Below are positions 16,496-25,298 of a stretch of 64,000 nt of DNA, piece after piece. The notes beneath the pieces were generated by a model. That model saw nothing but the letters and a program-made list of their open reading frames with translations, was not told the DNA's origin and ran no database searches. Both the position numbers and the translations under genes were made by a program. How positions within the stretch are numbered: the first letter of the stretch is position 1; each line of letters begins with the position of its first letter. The DNA is from Paenibacillus terricola. Lineage in GTDB: Bacteria; Bacillota; Bacilli; Paenibacillales; Paenibacillaceae. The DNA lies in NCBI RefSeq assembly GCF_014779765.1, contig NZ_JACXZA010000002.1:910066-974065 (forward strand), read 5' to 3'.

Positions 16496-17925
16496 TGGTT
16501 CGCCCCGATAGGCTCGGGTTGATTAATCGGCGGCTGAACATCCGCTGGTATCGCAGGTACATAGGTGAGATCACGTGTTGCATACCGAAACTCTTCCTTC
16601 GCTCGCTTCAAGGTTTCTTCGCCTGTTGTGAACAGCTCATACGCAGCAAGCGCTAACAGCTTGGCTGCATACTGCATCCCGGTCCGGCCAATGGAGGAAC
16701 CGAAGGACGCCGTCGCCTGCCAGGTGTGAACTTGTATCCCTACAGGCGCGCAGGTTGTCGTTATGGTCCCTACTGGCGTGATCCAGGATACATCACCGAG
16801 ATCCGTTGAACCTCCCAGCGTAACGCCAATTGGCTTCCAGCGGGCGAAGCCGGTAGGGAGCGGCCCTTCCCCGCCAAGTCCTAGCCGTTCCTTTTGCTGC
16901 TTAGTTTGACGTAGAGCGGCTGGATCCAGCGTTTCGGTAAGCTGGGCTGCCCATTTGCGATCCTCCACCGTAAAATGGATCGGTCCTGCTACCTCCGCCT
17001 GCTGAACGAGCAAATCATTAAGCGTTTCATTCGGTTTGACATCATAGGCGCCTGCTTTGATGTTCCACGATACACTCGTATCCGTCATTAGCGCCGCACC
17101 ACGCGCAATGTTGAGCAAACGTTCGAGCAGACCATCCACATGTTCGCGGTTTGCGCCCCGCAGGAAATACCACGCGCTTGCGTAGTCCGGCACAATATTA
17201 GGTGCGACGCCTCCATTAGGTATCGTGTAGTGGATGCGCGATCCATCAGGCACATGCTCCCGCAAATAATTCGCGCCTACATTCATTAGCTCTACGGCAT
17301 CCAAAGCGCTCCTGCCCAGATGAGGTGCCGCGCCTGCGTGAGCCGTACGACCATGAAAGTGGATTTCGACCGAGGTAAGTGCAGAAGTGCCAGCAGATAC
17401 AGCGAGATTGGATGATCCAGGATGCCATGTCAAAGCCGCATCAAGGTCATGAAATACACCATCTCTTGCCATAAACGTCTTGCCCGACAATACTTCCTCA
17501 GCCGGACAGCCATAATAGCGGATCGTTCCCTCAAGTCCCTCAACGAGCAGCCGCTCAGCTATTGCAATGGCTGCCTCCACGCCTGCCGTCCCAAGCAAAT
17601 TATGTCCACAGCCATGACCTGGACCATTATTCACAACGGGGTCTGGCTCGGTACTGACATGTTGAGACAGTCCGGGCAAGGCGTCGAATTCGCCAATAAG
17701 TCCAATGATCGGCGTGCCGCTGCCGTACTCTGCGATGAATGCGGTCGGAATTCCGCCTACGTGTCTTGATATACGGAAACCTGCCTTCTCCAAGACACGA
17801 GTTTGCGCATCGGATGCGAAATGTTCTTCATATGCGACTTCTGGCTGCGCCCATATTTGATCAGCCAATTGGTCGAAGCTTGCTTGATTCTCCTCAATCC
17901 ACTGCAAGATATGCTGCTTGCTCAT
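16492..17925 (-). CDS. M20 family metallo-amidohydrolase (AbgB-like)
   Basis: Members hydrolyse amide bonds of N-acyl amino acids or aminoacyl conjugates such as p-aminobenzoyl-glutamate, using two metal ions. The 477 residues show LIGEFDALPGLSQH (first metal Asp), GPGHGCGHNLLGT (metal-bridging region with Cys106 and His108), YYGCPAEEVLSGK (catalytic Glu pair) and ALTWHPGSSN. The dimerisation domain contains FHGRTAHAGAAPHLGRSALD. TLGGSTDLGDVSW is characteristic of the AbgB group. The ATG at 17925 is six bases after GGAGGAGG; a TTG six bases upstream is less likely. It is the first gene of the operon, so it probably frees an amino group from the imported compound in the cytoplasm. Confidence 0.93.
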   Translation of the reverse strand: MSKQHILQWIEENQASFDQLADQIWAQPEVAYEEHFASDAQTRVLEKAGFRISRHVGGIPTAFIAEYGSGTPIIGLIGEFDALPGLSQHVSTEPDPVVNNGPGHGCGHNLLGTAGVEAAIAIAERLLVEGLEGTIRYYGCPAEEVLSGKTFMARDGVFHDLDAALTWHPGSSNLAVSAGTSALTSVEIHFHGRTAHAGAAPHLGRSALDAVELMNVGANYLREHVPDGSRIHYTIPNGGVAPNIVPDYASAWYFLRGANREHVDGLLERLLNIARGAALMTDTSVSWNIKAGAYDVKPNETLNDLLVQQAEVAGPIHFTVEDRKWAAQLTETLDPAALRQTKQQKERLGLGGEGPLPTGFARWKPIGVTLGGSTDLGDVSWITPVGTITTTCAPVGIQVHTWQATASFGSSIGRTGMQYAAKLLALAAYELFTTGEETLKRAKEEFRYATRDLTYVPAIPADVQPPINQPEPIGANQ

Positions 17926-18242
17926 GACCAACCTCCTCCATGTTTACGAAAGCCCCTCAATTACATTAATTCACATCAGGATAGTCGTATTTAAACTTAA
18001 CAGAACCTATCATCGCATATTTGGTCAGTAAATAAATCCCGGTATAGGATTGTTTGATAGGGTCATTTATGAATTCAATCGATGCGCCTTATTCGATTCG
18101 TCAGAAGGAGGAAGACCTTGTTAGCAATTAAATATATTGACAACTGCACAATTGCCTGCACAATAAGTAGGAACAGCATAGTCGCAAACCGATACATACA
18201 ACTGACTGAATGCCAGTCGAGAGAAATTAGGGGGATAAAACG
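17926..18242. other. Intergenic region between divergent units
   Basis: This 317-base stretch must hold the promoters of the M20 operon (leftward) and the YdjC gene (rightward). A TTGACA at 18138-18143 on the plus strand has an ACAATA 17 bases on, a fair promoter for the YdjC gene. An imperfectly supported inverted repeat AATCC-N7-GGATT lies at 18035-18051 and could be an operator. No gene is credible here: a short frame starting at a TTG behind AAGGAGG runs into the YdjC gene in another frame. Confidence 0.4.
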
Positions 18243-19136
18243 TTGCTTCAACAGATTGGGTACAACGCCAATGACCGCTTACTGATCATAAACGCGGATG
18301 ACTTCGGTCTTACACATGGAACGAATGAGGCAATCATTCATTTACTGGAATCGGAAGCTGTTACATCAACGTCTATCATGATGCCTAGCCCTAAAGCACT
18401 GGACGCCATGAATAGAATCGCAGAAGGCGAACATCGAGCGGTTGGCATTCACCTCACTTTGACGAGTGATGCTGCGCAGTCCTACGCACCGGTCTATCGT
18501 GAGCGGCCGCTAAGCAGCGTTACGCGATCTGATGGAATGTTCCATGCGGACTGCGCGCAGCTTGAACGCCTCGCTGACCTGGATGAGGTCCTACTCGAGC
18601 TAGAGGCGCAGATCCTTCGGGCCCAAGCGCATGGTATGGATATTACCCATCTGGACAGCCATGCAGGCAGCGTATTGGGACTGCATACAGGGCGCGATTT
18701 TCTGGAAATCGTGTTTGATTTATGCGTCAAGCATCGGCTTCCCTTCAACCTTCCTCGCCGAATCGTAAAGCAGCCATTCTTCAATGCCGATCAGATTCGT
18801 CTGTTCGAGAGAAGAATAACCTCTGCACAAGAACGCGGCATATGCCTCATCGACGACATGATTTCACTGCCGTATGGCTTCCGACCCGAGGCTGATTACA
18901 ACCTTATGAAATTACAGCTCCTTGATATGATACGAACGATAAAACCAGGCATCACGCAGCTCACCGTTCATCCATCGCTCGTCACGGATTGCTTGTTAGC
19001 TCTTACAGACTGTCATAAGGAGCGGGATAACGAATACCGGCTCGTTCAAGATGAACAATTTCGACAAGTGCTGCGCAGCGAGAACATTCATCTAATCTCC
19101 TGGCGGAATATCCGAGATTTGCAAAGAAAGGTATAG
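18243..19136 (+). CDS. YdjC/ChbG-family carbohydrate deacetylase
   Basis: Family members remove N-acetyl groups from chito-oligosaccharides or similar sugars with a divalent metal. The 297-residue protein has LLIINADDFGLTHGTNEA (13-30), the family signature with metal-binding Asp19/Asp20. It also has GIHLTLTSD (metal His), THLDSHAGS (second metal His region) and TVHPS near the end. The start is a TTG at 18243, chosen because AGGGGG lies eight bases upstream and no ATG gives a complete first strand. It reads divergently from the M20 operon. No sugar transporter adjoins it, so the substrate is unknown. Confidence 0.87.
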   Translation: MLQQIGYNANDRLLIINADDFGLTHGTNEAIIHLLESEAVTSTSIMMPSPKALDAMNRIAEGEHRAVGIHLTLTSDAAQSYAPVYRERPLSSVTRSDGMFHADCAQLERLADLDEVLLELEAQILRAQAHGMDITHLDSHAGSVLGLHTGRDFLEIVFDLCVKHRLPFNLPRRIVKQPFFNADQIRLFERRITSAQERGICLIDDMISLPYGFRPEADYNLMKLQLLDMIRTIKPGITQLTVHPSLVTDCLLALTDCHKERDNEYRLVQDEQFRQVLRSENIHLISWRNIRDLQRKV

Positions 19137-19274
19137 GGTTGTGTCTCGAGACAATCAAGGATGAGTCCCATAACAGGCCTTCCAATCTTGAAAATGCCGC
19201 TCTTGACTTGGAGTGTACTCCAAGCTGTAAAGTGATCGTTAGTCAAATAAATATCACTTTTAGGGGGCGTAATC

Positions 19275-20008
19275 ATGAACACATCCAAAATAGCTTTGAT
19301 CACCGGCGGAAACAAAGGTATCGGTCTTGAGACTGCTAGGCAATTAGGCAAACTAGGATTCACCATATTGCTCGGTTCAAGAGATGAAGCAAGAGGACAG
19401 GAAGCGACGGCTGCCCTGACGGCTCAGAACATACATGCAAAGGCAATGACCTTGGACATAACAGACTTGGATACAATTCAATCCGCAGTAAAACGAATTG
19501 ACGATCAGTATGGAGCGCTTGATGTTCTGATCAATAACGCTGGCGTGTGCTTTGTAGGCAGCCTCCCTCCAAGTTAACTGGAATTATCTGTTCTAAGGAA
19601 TACTTATGAGACAAATGTTTTCGGCAGTTTTTCTGTCACTAAAGCAATGCTCCCTCTGATTAAAATTCGCCTGCCGGCAGAATTGTAAACCTTTCAAGTG
19701 GCTTGGCTTCTTTGACCGAATATAATAATCCGGGATCGGATGCCGAAAAATACGGAATAAATTTGCTCGCCTACATGAGTTCGAAAACGGCTATCAATGC
19801 AATGACAGTCTTGTTTGCCAAAGAATTACAAGATACGCCGATCAAGATAAATTCAGCCGATCCAGGATACACAGCCACGGATTTGAATGGGCATACGGGC
19901 TATCGAACCGTTGAACAGGGCGCTTCCATTGTGGTGAAACTCGCCACCCTTCCGAGCGATGGTCCCAGCGGCGGTTTCTTTGATGAGAACGGAGTGATAC
20001 CGTGGTGA
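19275..20008 (+). pseudogene. Short-chain dehydrogenase (carbonyl-reductase-like), inactivated
   Basis: The N-terminal half is intact: ALITGGNKGIGLETARQLG (nucleotide loop), DVLINNAGV, then SLPPS and a TAA where close relatives have Glu (PPSELEL). The frame continues LELSVLRNTYETNVFGSF to MLPLIK, where about one base is lost. The next frame then resumes at RIVNLSSGLASL and continues through YMSSKTAINAM (the YxxxK site), SADPGYTATDLNGHTG and SDGPSGGFFDENG. Two independent lesions make this a true pseudogene rather than a single sequencing error. A MerR regulator follows 22 bases later. Confidence 0.85.
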
Positions 20009-20030
20009 AACGTCAGGAGGTGCGGCAAAG

Positions 20031-20450
20031 TTGACCGACATTCTCGATACCGTAAGCTCAATTAAACAGGCGGCCGAAATCACGGGTCTGTCAGAAGATA
20101 CGATCCGTTATTACGAGAAAATCGGCTTACTTCCGTATGCCGACCGCAAAGCAAGCGGACACAGGACGTACAGTAAACATCAATTGGATGGCATGATCTT
20201 TTTAACGAGACTCAAAGCAACCGGAATGAAGCTGGAAGAAATGAAGCGTTTCCGTAAGCTTTACGAAATGGGTGAAGCCTCACTCCCTCAGAGAGTCTCC
20301 GTTCTAATCGAACACAAGAATAGAATTCAGAACGAGATCGACCGATTACTGGAGACACAAAGGATGATCGAGTACAAAATCGACAAATATAAAGAAGCCC
20401 TTGTAAATCCGGATTTAAATACAAAATGGAAATCCCCCTCTGCCGATTGA
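20031..20450 (+). CDS. MerR family transcriptional regulator
   Basis: The 139-residue protein has the MerR winged-helix region: SIKQAAEITGLSEDTIRYYE, KIGLLP, GHRTYSKHQLDGMIFLTRLK. A long dimerisation coiled coil follows (about residues 75-120). No cysteine-rich metal site is present, so it belongs with the small-molecule or aldehyde-responsive members (AdhR/YraB-like). The start is a TTG at 20031 with AGGAGG ten bases before it. Such regulators usually control an adjacent dehydrogenase, here the broken SDR gene, so it may have lost its main target. Confidence 0.87.
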   Translation: MTDILDTVSSIKQAAEITGLSEDTIRYYEKIGLLPYADRKASGHRTYSKHQLDGMIFLTRLKATGMKLEEMKRFRKLYEMGEASLPQRVSVLIEHKNRIQNEIDRLLETQRMIEYKIDKYKEALVNPDLNTKWKSPSAD

Positions 20451-20529
20451 GCGTTTTCTTATGAAACTCATCTGTCCTTTAATCAACAGGTGCCAGTCAA
20501 ACCCTTTATTTTCTTAGGACATATTGAAC

Positions 20530-20568
20530 AAAAAAGACTCCTGTGACCTCATCGGACACAGGAGTCTT
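20530..20568 (-). terminator. Terminator of the SWIM/HEAT/MoxR/DUF5682/VWA operon
   Basis: AAGACTCCTGTG and CACAGGAGTCTT form a perfect 12-bp stem; on the minus strand it is followed by a T run. It lies 43 bases past the VWA stop codon and could also stop the MerR transcript from the other side. Confidence 0.88.
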
Positions 20569-20610
20569 GATTCGATATGGCGCTCGTTCCTGGAAGACGC
20601 TGATTGAATG

Positions 20611-21858
20611 TTACTGATTCGTCTTTCCGCCCTTCCCGGTTCGAGCGGCAAGCACTTGCAAATCAAGCCCTTTCAGCGCCCCTTCGATTAACTCCGGCAG
20701 CTTATCTGGCGAACAGCCGAAGCATGGGATACCGAATTGCGCGAGCTTTCGTGCTACATCCTCATCGTAGGAAGGAACGCCATCATCCGCAAGCGCTAGC
20801 AGACAGATGACTTTGACACCTGCTTCATGCATCTCCCTCAGCCTGCGGATCATCTCTGTCCGATTGCCACCCTCATAGAGGTCGGAGACGAGGATGAACA
20901 TCGTTTTCTTCGGCTCCGTAATGAATGGCTCACAATATTGGATCGACAGATTGATGTCCGTTCCTCCGCCTAGCTGAATGCCGAACAGCATGTCGACCGG
21001 ATCGTTAGCGCATTGCTCCGTTAGATCAACGACAGCTGTATCAAAAGCAACCACTCGCGTATCAAGCGAAGGCATGCTGGCAAATATTGAACCGACTATC
21101 GAAGCGTAAATGACCGAATTCGCCATTGAACCGCTCTGGTCGATATCGAGAATGACGGTCCATTCCTTGCTCTTCCGAGCGCGGTCGAAGAAATACACCT
21201 TCTCTGGAATAAGCAGTTGCCGCTCCACATCGTAATGTTTCAAATTCCGCCTTATCGTCGTCAGCCAATCAAGGCCTGTCATCGATGGCAGAGGCGTATG
21301 CTGCCTACGATTCAATGCCCCCGTAACGGCGCGAGACAGATCTTGTGCCAGCCGTTTCACGATCTCATCGACGACCTCTTGAACCAGCTTACGCGCCGTC
21401 TCCTTCGTCCGCTCTGGAATATGGCCGCGCAGCGACATTAAAGTGGCCACCATGCCAATATCCGGCTTCACTTGCGATAACAGCTCCGGCTCGAACAACA
21501 GCTGCGTCAACCCTTTGCGCTGCACAGCATCGGATTGAATAACAGAGACGATATCAGCTGGGAAGAACGTACGAACATCGCCCAGCCACTTAGCCAGCTT
21601 AGGAGATGATGAGCCAAGACCCGCTGTTCGCGGTTGACCACCGCTTCCTTGTGTGCCAGCTTTCCCTCCCGAACCTCCTGTTCCCCCCGAGGCTCCATCG
21701 TAGATCGCAGCGAGCGCTTCATCCATCAATCGCGACTCTGCATCAAGCAATTCTGTCCCCGCATCGGCATTCCCTCGTGAGGCATTCAATTGATCTTCCG
21801 CAGCCGCGCCTAGAACTAGCCGCCATCGTTTCATTTGTTGCTGATCAGGTATCGTCAT
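20611..21858 (-). CDS. VWA domain protein (CoxE/YehP-like)
   Basis: The 415 residues have a helical N-terminus, a Gly/Ser-rich linker (about 55-85), a second helical region, and a von Willebrand A domain from about 233. The metal-ion-dependent adhesion site is DQSGS (Asp240, Ser242, Ser244), with the later GGGTD and DLYEGG loops also in place. VWA proteins of this kind work with MoxR AAA+ ATPases encoded beside them, probably as substrate-recruiting or target-binding subunits. The gene starts three bases after the DUF5682 gene, so the two are tightly coupled. It is the last gene of the operon. Similar in size and order to E. coli YehP. Confidence 0.9.
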   Translation of the reverse strand: MTIPDQQQMKRWRLVLGAAAEDQLNASRGNADAGTELLDAESRLMDEALAAIYDGASGGTGGSGGKAGTQGSGGQPRTAGLGSSSPKLAKWLGDVRTFFPADIVSVIQSDAVQRKGLTQLLFEPELLSQVKPDIGMVATLMSLRGHIPERTKETARKLVQEVVDEIVKRLAQDLSRAVTGALNRRQHTPLPSMTGLDWLTTIRRNLKHYDVERQLLIPEKVYFFDRARKSKEWTVILDIDQSGSMANSVIYASIVGSIFASMPSLDTRVVAFDTAVVDLTEQCANDPVDMLFGIQLGGGTDINLSIQYCEPFITEPKKTMFILVSDLYEGGNRTEMIRRLREMHEAGVKVICLLALADDGVPSYDEDVARKLAQFGIPCFGCSPDKLPELIEGALKGLDLQVLAARTGKGGKTNQ

Positions 21859-21861
21859 AGG

Positions 21862-24243
21862 CTATAGGTCTCCAAAGTCAAAATCGTTAAGCTCTTTGAG
21901 CTGCACTTTCTCTTCCTCATTCAACGGACGCTGAAGCGCTTCGCCGACTTTATCGGCTCCAGCTCCCCACAGGTCGCCGAGCAGTTCGGCGATTGCTGCC
22001 TTCTCCCGCGGCTCGAACGAACCAAACGCTCGTCGCAAGAACACGAGCGACCGTTTGAATGGCTCCTCATCGAGTGAGCCAATGTAAGCATCCAGCTCCC
22101 GCCATAGATAAGGACGTGACAGCAGCCCATAACGATTGCGCAGCGCCAATCCTTCGAACCAGCCCGCACCGATGTCAGCCGGGATGCCCGGCGACAGCCG
22201 CCGCGATACCTCCTGCGCACACTCCTCTTCGCCGGCCTCATGCCGCTCCAGCAGAATCGAGAACGCATAGCCCGACAGCTTCGCATTACGGTCGTCCCGC
22301 TCGGCAAGCTCCTTCAGCTTCGCATTCCAGAGCTGCTCATCCACTTCTTGATAGTGTTCCTGTGCAGCCGTGCTCATCGCATGAATGGCACTTACCATTC
22401 CTGCTGCTGCGTCGTCATTACATCCGGACGCTTCCAGAAGAAGCAGTGTACCGCGCAGGAATAACTGTTGAAGCAGCGGAACGAGCGACTCCGTATCAAT
22501 GCGGCGGATAGAGCCGTATTGCAATAGAACGGACAACTCATGAACCGTCATAGCTATCTGCTCAAAATTGCCCGCATCCACAGCAAGCTGCTGCAGCGCG
22601 TGCGTCGCCTGACCCATCACTTGCGGCAATCCGCAATCACATGACTTACGGATAAGCTTGGCAGCCGATGCGATATCGGCACAGGCAAGCAGCTCTTCAT
22701 GGATAACATAAGCTGCAGCAAGCTCGATCGTCTCGCCCTTCAAGGTCGACTCGACCGTCTCGATCTCCGCCTCCGGCGACCACTGCAGCACCCAATGTTC
22801 CGCCCACGTCGCATCGTTCTGCCTGACAGGACTCTTGCGCGCGAAGCGAATGCCCAGCGTAAGCAGCCGATGAAGAAAGACGGAGCGGTTCAAATCCAGA
22901 TAAGCCGCATCCTCAGATTTCACGCGCCGGTTCTCGCGCAGATCAAGTTCCAGATCCGCGGACACAAGCGACTTGTACTTCTCCAGCTTGAGCCGCTTCA
23001 GCTGTCGGTTGAGATCATCCTGTACAGGCGTCTGACTGACGCCTTCCGGCAGACTGCCGATTGCCGTGCCAATATCGATTCGCGCAAGCGCTTCGGCAAC
23101 AACGCCGAAGTCGCCATGTCCGAACAGAACGGTTGCAGCGTCCCGAAGATCCCGCCATGTCGGCATTGTGCCGCCATGCATCGAAGCGAGTGCGTCTGCC
23201 AGCCGCACGCCTTCAATAACGGAGGCGGTTGACCGCCAAGTTCCCTGCTCGCGCAGCTGCTGCGCGACTGCAGACAAGTACAGCGCAGGTAGTTTGTTCA
23301 GTTCGTCCCGCTTCATGCTCTGCCATAGAAGCTCATAGTAAGCTGGCGCAATATTCCCCGCGCCATAACCTGAATGAGAAGACAGCTTATAATACGAATA
23401 AGGCATAAGCGTCATTCGCGTTGGAACACGCGGCAGTCTCTTCATCTCGGCATCCGTCATCAGCGGCAGTTGGAGGTTCAAGGCTGGTGTATGATGAGCA
23501 CCGCTAATGACAACGATTTGATCCGCTTGATGACCGCTCTCTATCGTATCGTGAATTCGCCGACGCATATACGCTTCACGAATCTCGTTATAGGCGACTT
23601 CCTGCGGCGCCATGCGCAGCTCCGCTTCTTCTGTCAGATCCCGAAGCTCCGTCGAGAAATGAACAATCGCTTGCTGATAAGCCGCCGGTTGAAGCAGATG
23701 CTCGTAGCAGCGTTCCCAATACGCTTCATAATCCGGTTCGCCAGACAGCTCCGCTATGCGTGCATACAGCTGCTGCTGGATGGCCCCGAAGCCTACGGTT
23801 TCGGCGGGAACTGCGTCCGCGTCCTCCTCCGATTCGCCTACAGATGTGATCGGCATCCGCCGAAGCTCATTCAGCGCGAGTGATACGTCCGTTGGCAAGT
23901 CAATGAAAGCCGCGTGGCTTCCATTCTGCTTCGCCCATAATAAAGCCTGATATTCAGGCGAATAGTCGGCAAAAGGATACAACAGCGTTCGCACTGGAAG
24001 CTGCTCCGTATACGCCAACATAGCAACCGGTGGCACAACTCCACGCGCCACCAGTTGAGATGCCAAGTGACCCGCGTCGCTCGGCCCCTCGATAAGAACA
24101 GCCGTCGGCTTCACCTCGTTCAGCAGACTGAGCAAGTGATAAGCGCCGGCTGGCGATAGATGCCGGATGCCCCAATAATGCGGCCCGCGAGCGGCGCCGC
24201 TCACCCATTCATCTCCGAGCATGCGCTGTACAGGCTTCGCCAT
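21862..24243 (-). CDS. DUF5682 family protein (YehM-like)
   Basis: A 793-residue protein of unknown biochemical function. The N-terminal part has the family block HYWGIRHLSPAGAYHLL followed by TAVLIEGPSDAGHLASQL, and further on HTPALNLQLP, a pattern reminiscent of TraB/ChaN-like folds. The remainder is largely helical. These proteins occur almost only beside MoxR-type ATPase and VWA genes. The start overlaps the upstream AAA+ gene by 43 bases; ATG 24243 follows CGGGGTG at a usable distance, while ATG 24222 lacks a clear site. No signal peptide, so cytoplasmic. Confidence 0.85.
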   Translation of the reverse strand: MAKPVQRMLGDEWVSGAARGPHYWGIRHLSPAGAYHLLSLLNEVKPTAVLIEGPSDAGHLASQLVARGVVPPVAMLAYTEQLPVRTLLYPFADYSPEYQALLWAKQNGSHAAFIDLPTDVSLALNELRRMPITSVGESEEDADAVPAETVGFGAIQQQLYARIAELSGEPDYEAYWERCYEHLLQPAAYQQAIVHFSTELRDLTEEAELRMAPQEVAYNEIREAYMRRRIHDTIESGHQADQIVVISGAHHTPALNLQLPLMTDAEMKRLPRVPTRMTLMPYSYYKLSSHSGYGAGNIAPAYYELLWQSMKRDELNKLPALYLSAVAQQLREQGTWRSTASVIEGVRLADALASMHGGTMPTWRDLRDAATVLFGHGDFGVVAEALARIDIGTAIGSLPEGVSQTPVQDDLNRQLKRLKLEKYKSLVSADLELDLRENRRVKSEDAAYLDLNRSVFLHRLLTLGIRFARKSPVRQNDATWAEHWVLQWSPEAEIETVESTLKGETIELAAAYVIHEELLACADIASAAKLIRKSCDCGLPQVMGQATHALQQLAVDAGNFEQIAMTVHELSVLLQYGSIRRIDTESLVPLLQQLFLRGTLLLLEASGCNDDAAAGMVSAIHAMSTAAQEHYQEVDEQLWNAKLKELAERDDRNAKLSGYAFSILLERHEAGEEECAQEVSRRLSPGIPADIGAGWFEGLALRNRYGLLSRPYLWRELDAYIGSLDEEPFKRSLVFLRRAFGSFEPREKAAIAELLGDLWGAGADKVGEALQRPLNEEEKVQLKELNDFDFGDL

Positions 24244-25298
24244 GTTGCACCCCGTTTTTTCATTACATTGTCGAGATATTCTTTCCAGACCAGCTGATCC
24301 TTCGCATCATCCTTCACGATAGCGCCTTGAAGGCCGGCTGCAATATCCTCATCCGTCAGCTCTCCATTGCCGAAGCTGCCCGCTAATGCCATGCTGCCAG
24401 TCAGCAGCGAGATCGCTTCCGCTGTCGAGATGACTCCGCTTGGCGGTTTCACTTTCTCCTTGCCATCCAGCGTCACTCCGCTGCGCAGCTCGCGGAAGAT
24501 CGTCACTACCTTGCGAATCGCTTCCTCATCCGGCTGAGCGGCGTTAAGCTCATAACTGGCAGCAATCTCGCCAACGCGGCGCCGTACAATGTCGATCTCG
24601 GTCTCAAGACTCGATGGCGCCGGCAGCACGATAATGTTGAAACGCCGTTTCAATGCGGCGGACATTTCATTGACGCCGCGGTCCCGCGTGTTGGCGGTCG
24701 CGATGATCGAGAAGCCGCGCTGCGCTGCCACTTCGCGGCCAAGCTCTGGAATCGCGATCGTCTTCTCGGACAGGATGGAGATTAGCGCATCCTGTACCTC
24801 CGACGCGCAGCGCGAGATTTCCTCGAATCGAGCGATGCCGCCGCTTTCCATAGCGCGAAGAATCGGACTGCGAATTAGCGCTTGATCGGACGGGCCCTGC
24901 GCCAGCAGGAGCGCATAGTTCCAAGAATATCGCACATGCTCCTCGCTCGTGCCTGCCGTTCCCTGCACCACTTTGGACGAGTCGCCGTGTATGGCGGCCG
25001 TCAAATTTTCCGAAAGCCACGACTTCGCCGTACCTGGTTCTCCAATCAATAGAAGTGCACGGTCCGTCAGCAGGGTCGCAATAGCCATCTCAACGAGACG
25101 TTTATTGCCGATATATTTCGGTGAAATCGTCGTTCCGCCCACTTGTCCGCCAGTCAAGAACGTCAGTACCGACCGTGGCGACAGCTGCCATCCCGCCGGC
25201 TTGGCATCTTGATCAGCCGCTCGAAGTGCTTCAAGCTCATTTGCATACAGCTTCTCCGCCGGCAATCTTAAGACAGCTTGTTTCTGATCCATCTCCAT
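24201..25298 (-). CDS. MoxR-type AAA+ ATPase (YehL-like)
   Basis: The 365-residue protein has Walker A GEPGTAKSW (86-94), then TAGTSEEHVRYSWNYALLLA, Walker B region GGIARFEEISRCASEVQDAL (Phe-Glu-Glu at 158-160 in place of the common DE), sensor 1 IIATANTRDRGVNEMSAA, and the Arg finger in LKRRFN. MoxR ATPases act as chaperone-like machines that activate or assemble metal enzymes and complexes with VWA partners. The gene overlaps both neighbours: by 31 bases with the HEAT gene and by 43 with DUF5682. The start may be ATG 25298 or the ATG six bases further in. Confidence 0.9.
   Translation of the reverse strand: MEMDQKQAVLRLPAEKLYANELEALRAADQDAKPAGWQLSPRSVLTFLTGGQVGGTTISPKYIGNKRLVEMAIATLLTDRALLLIGEPGTAKSWLSENLTAAIHGDSSKVVQGTAGTSEEHVRYSWNYALLLAQGPSDQALIRSPILRAMESGGIARFEEISRCASEVQDALISILSEKTIAIPELGREVAAQRGFSIIATANTRDRGVNEMSAALKRRFNIIVLPAPSSLETEIDIVRRRVGEIAASYELNAAQPDEEAIRKVVTIFRELRSGVTLDGKEKVKPPSGVISTAEAISLLTGSMALAGSFGNGELTDEDIAAGLQGAIVKDDAKDQLVWKEYLDNVMKKRGATWRSLYSACSEMNG

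Noticed and set aside
18082-18285. Short gene before the YdjC deacetylase
   Set aside because: A TTG with AAGGAGG exists, but the frame overlaps the deacetylase start in another frame and the product has no features.
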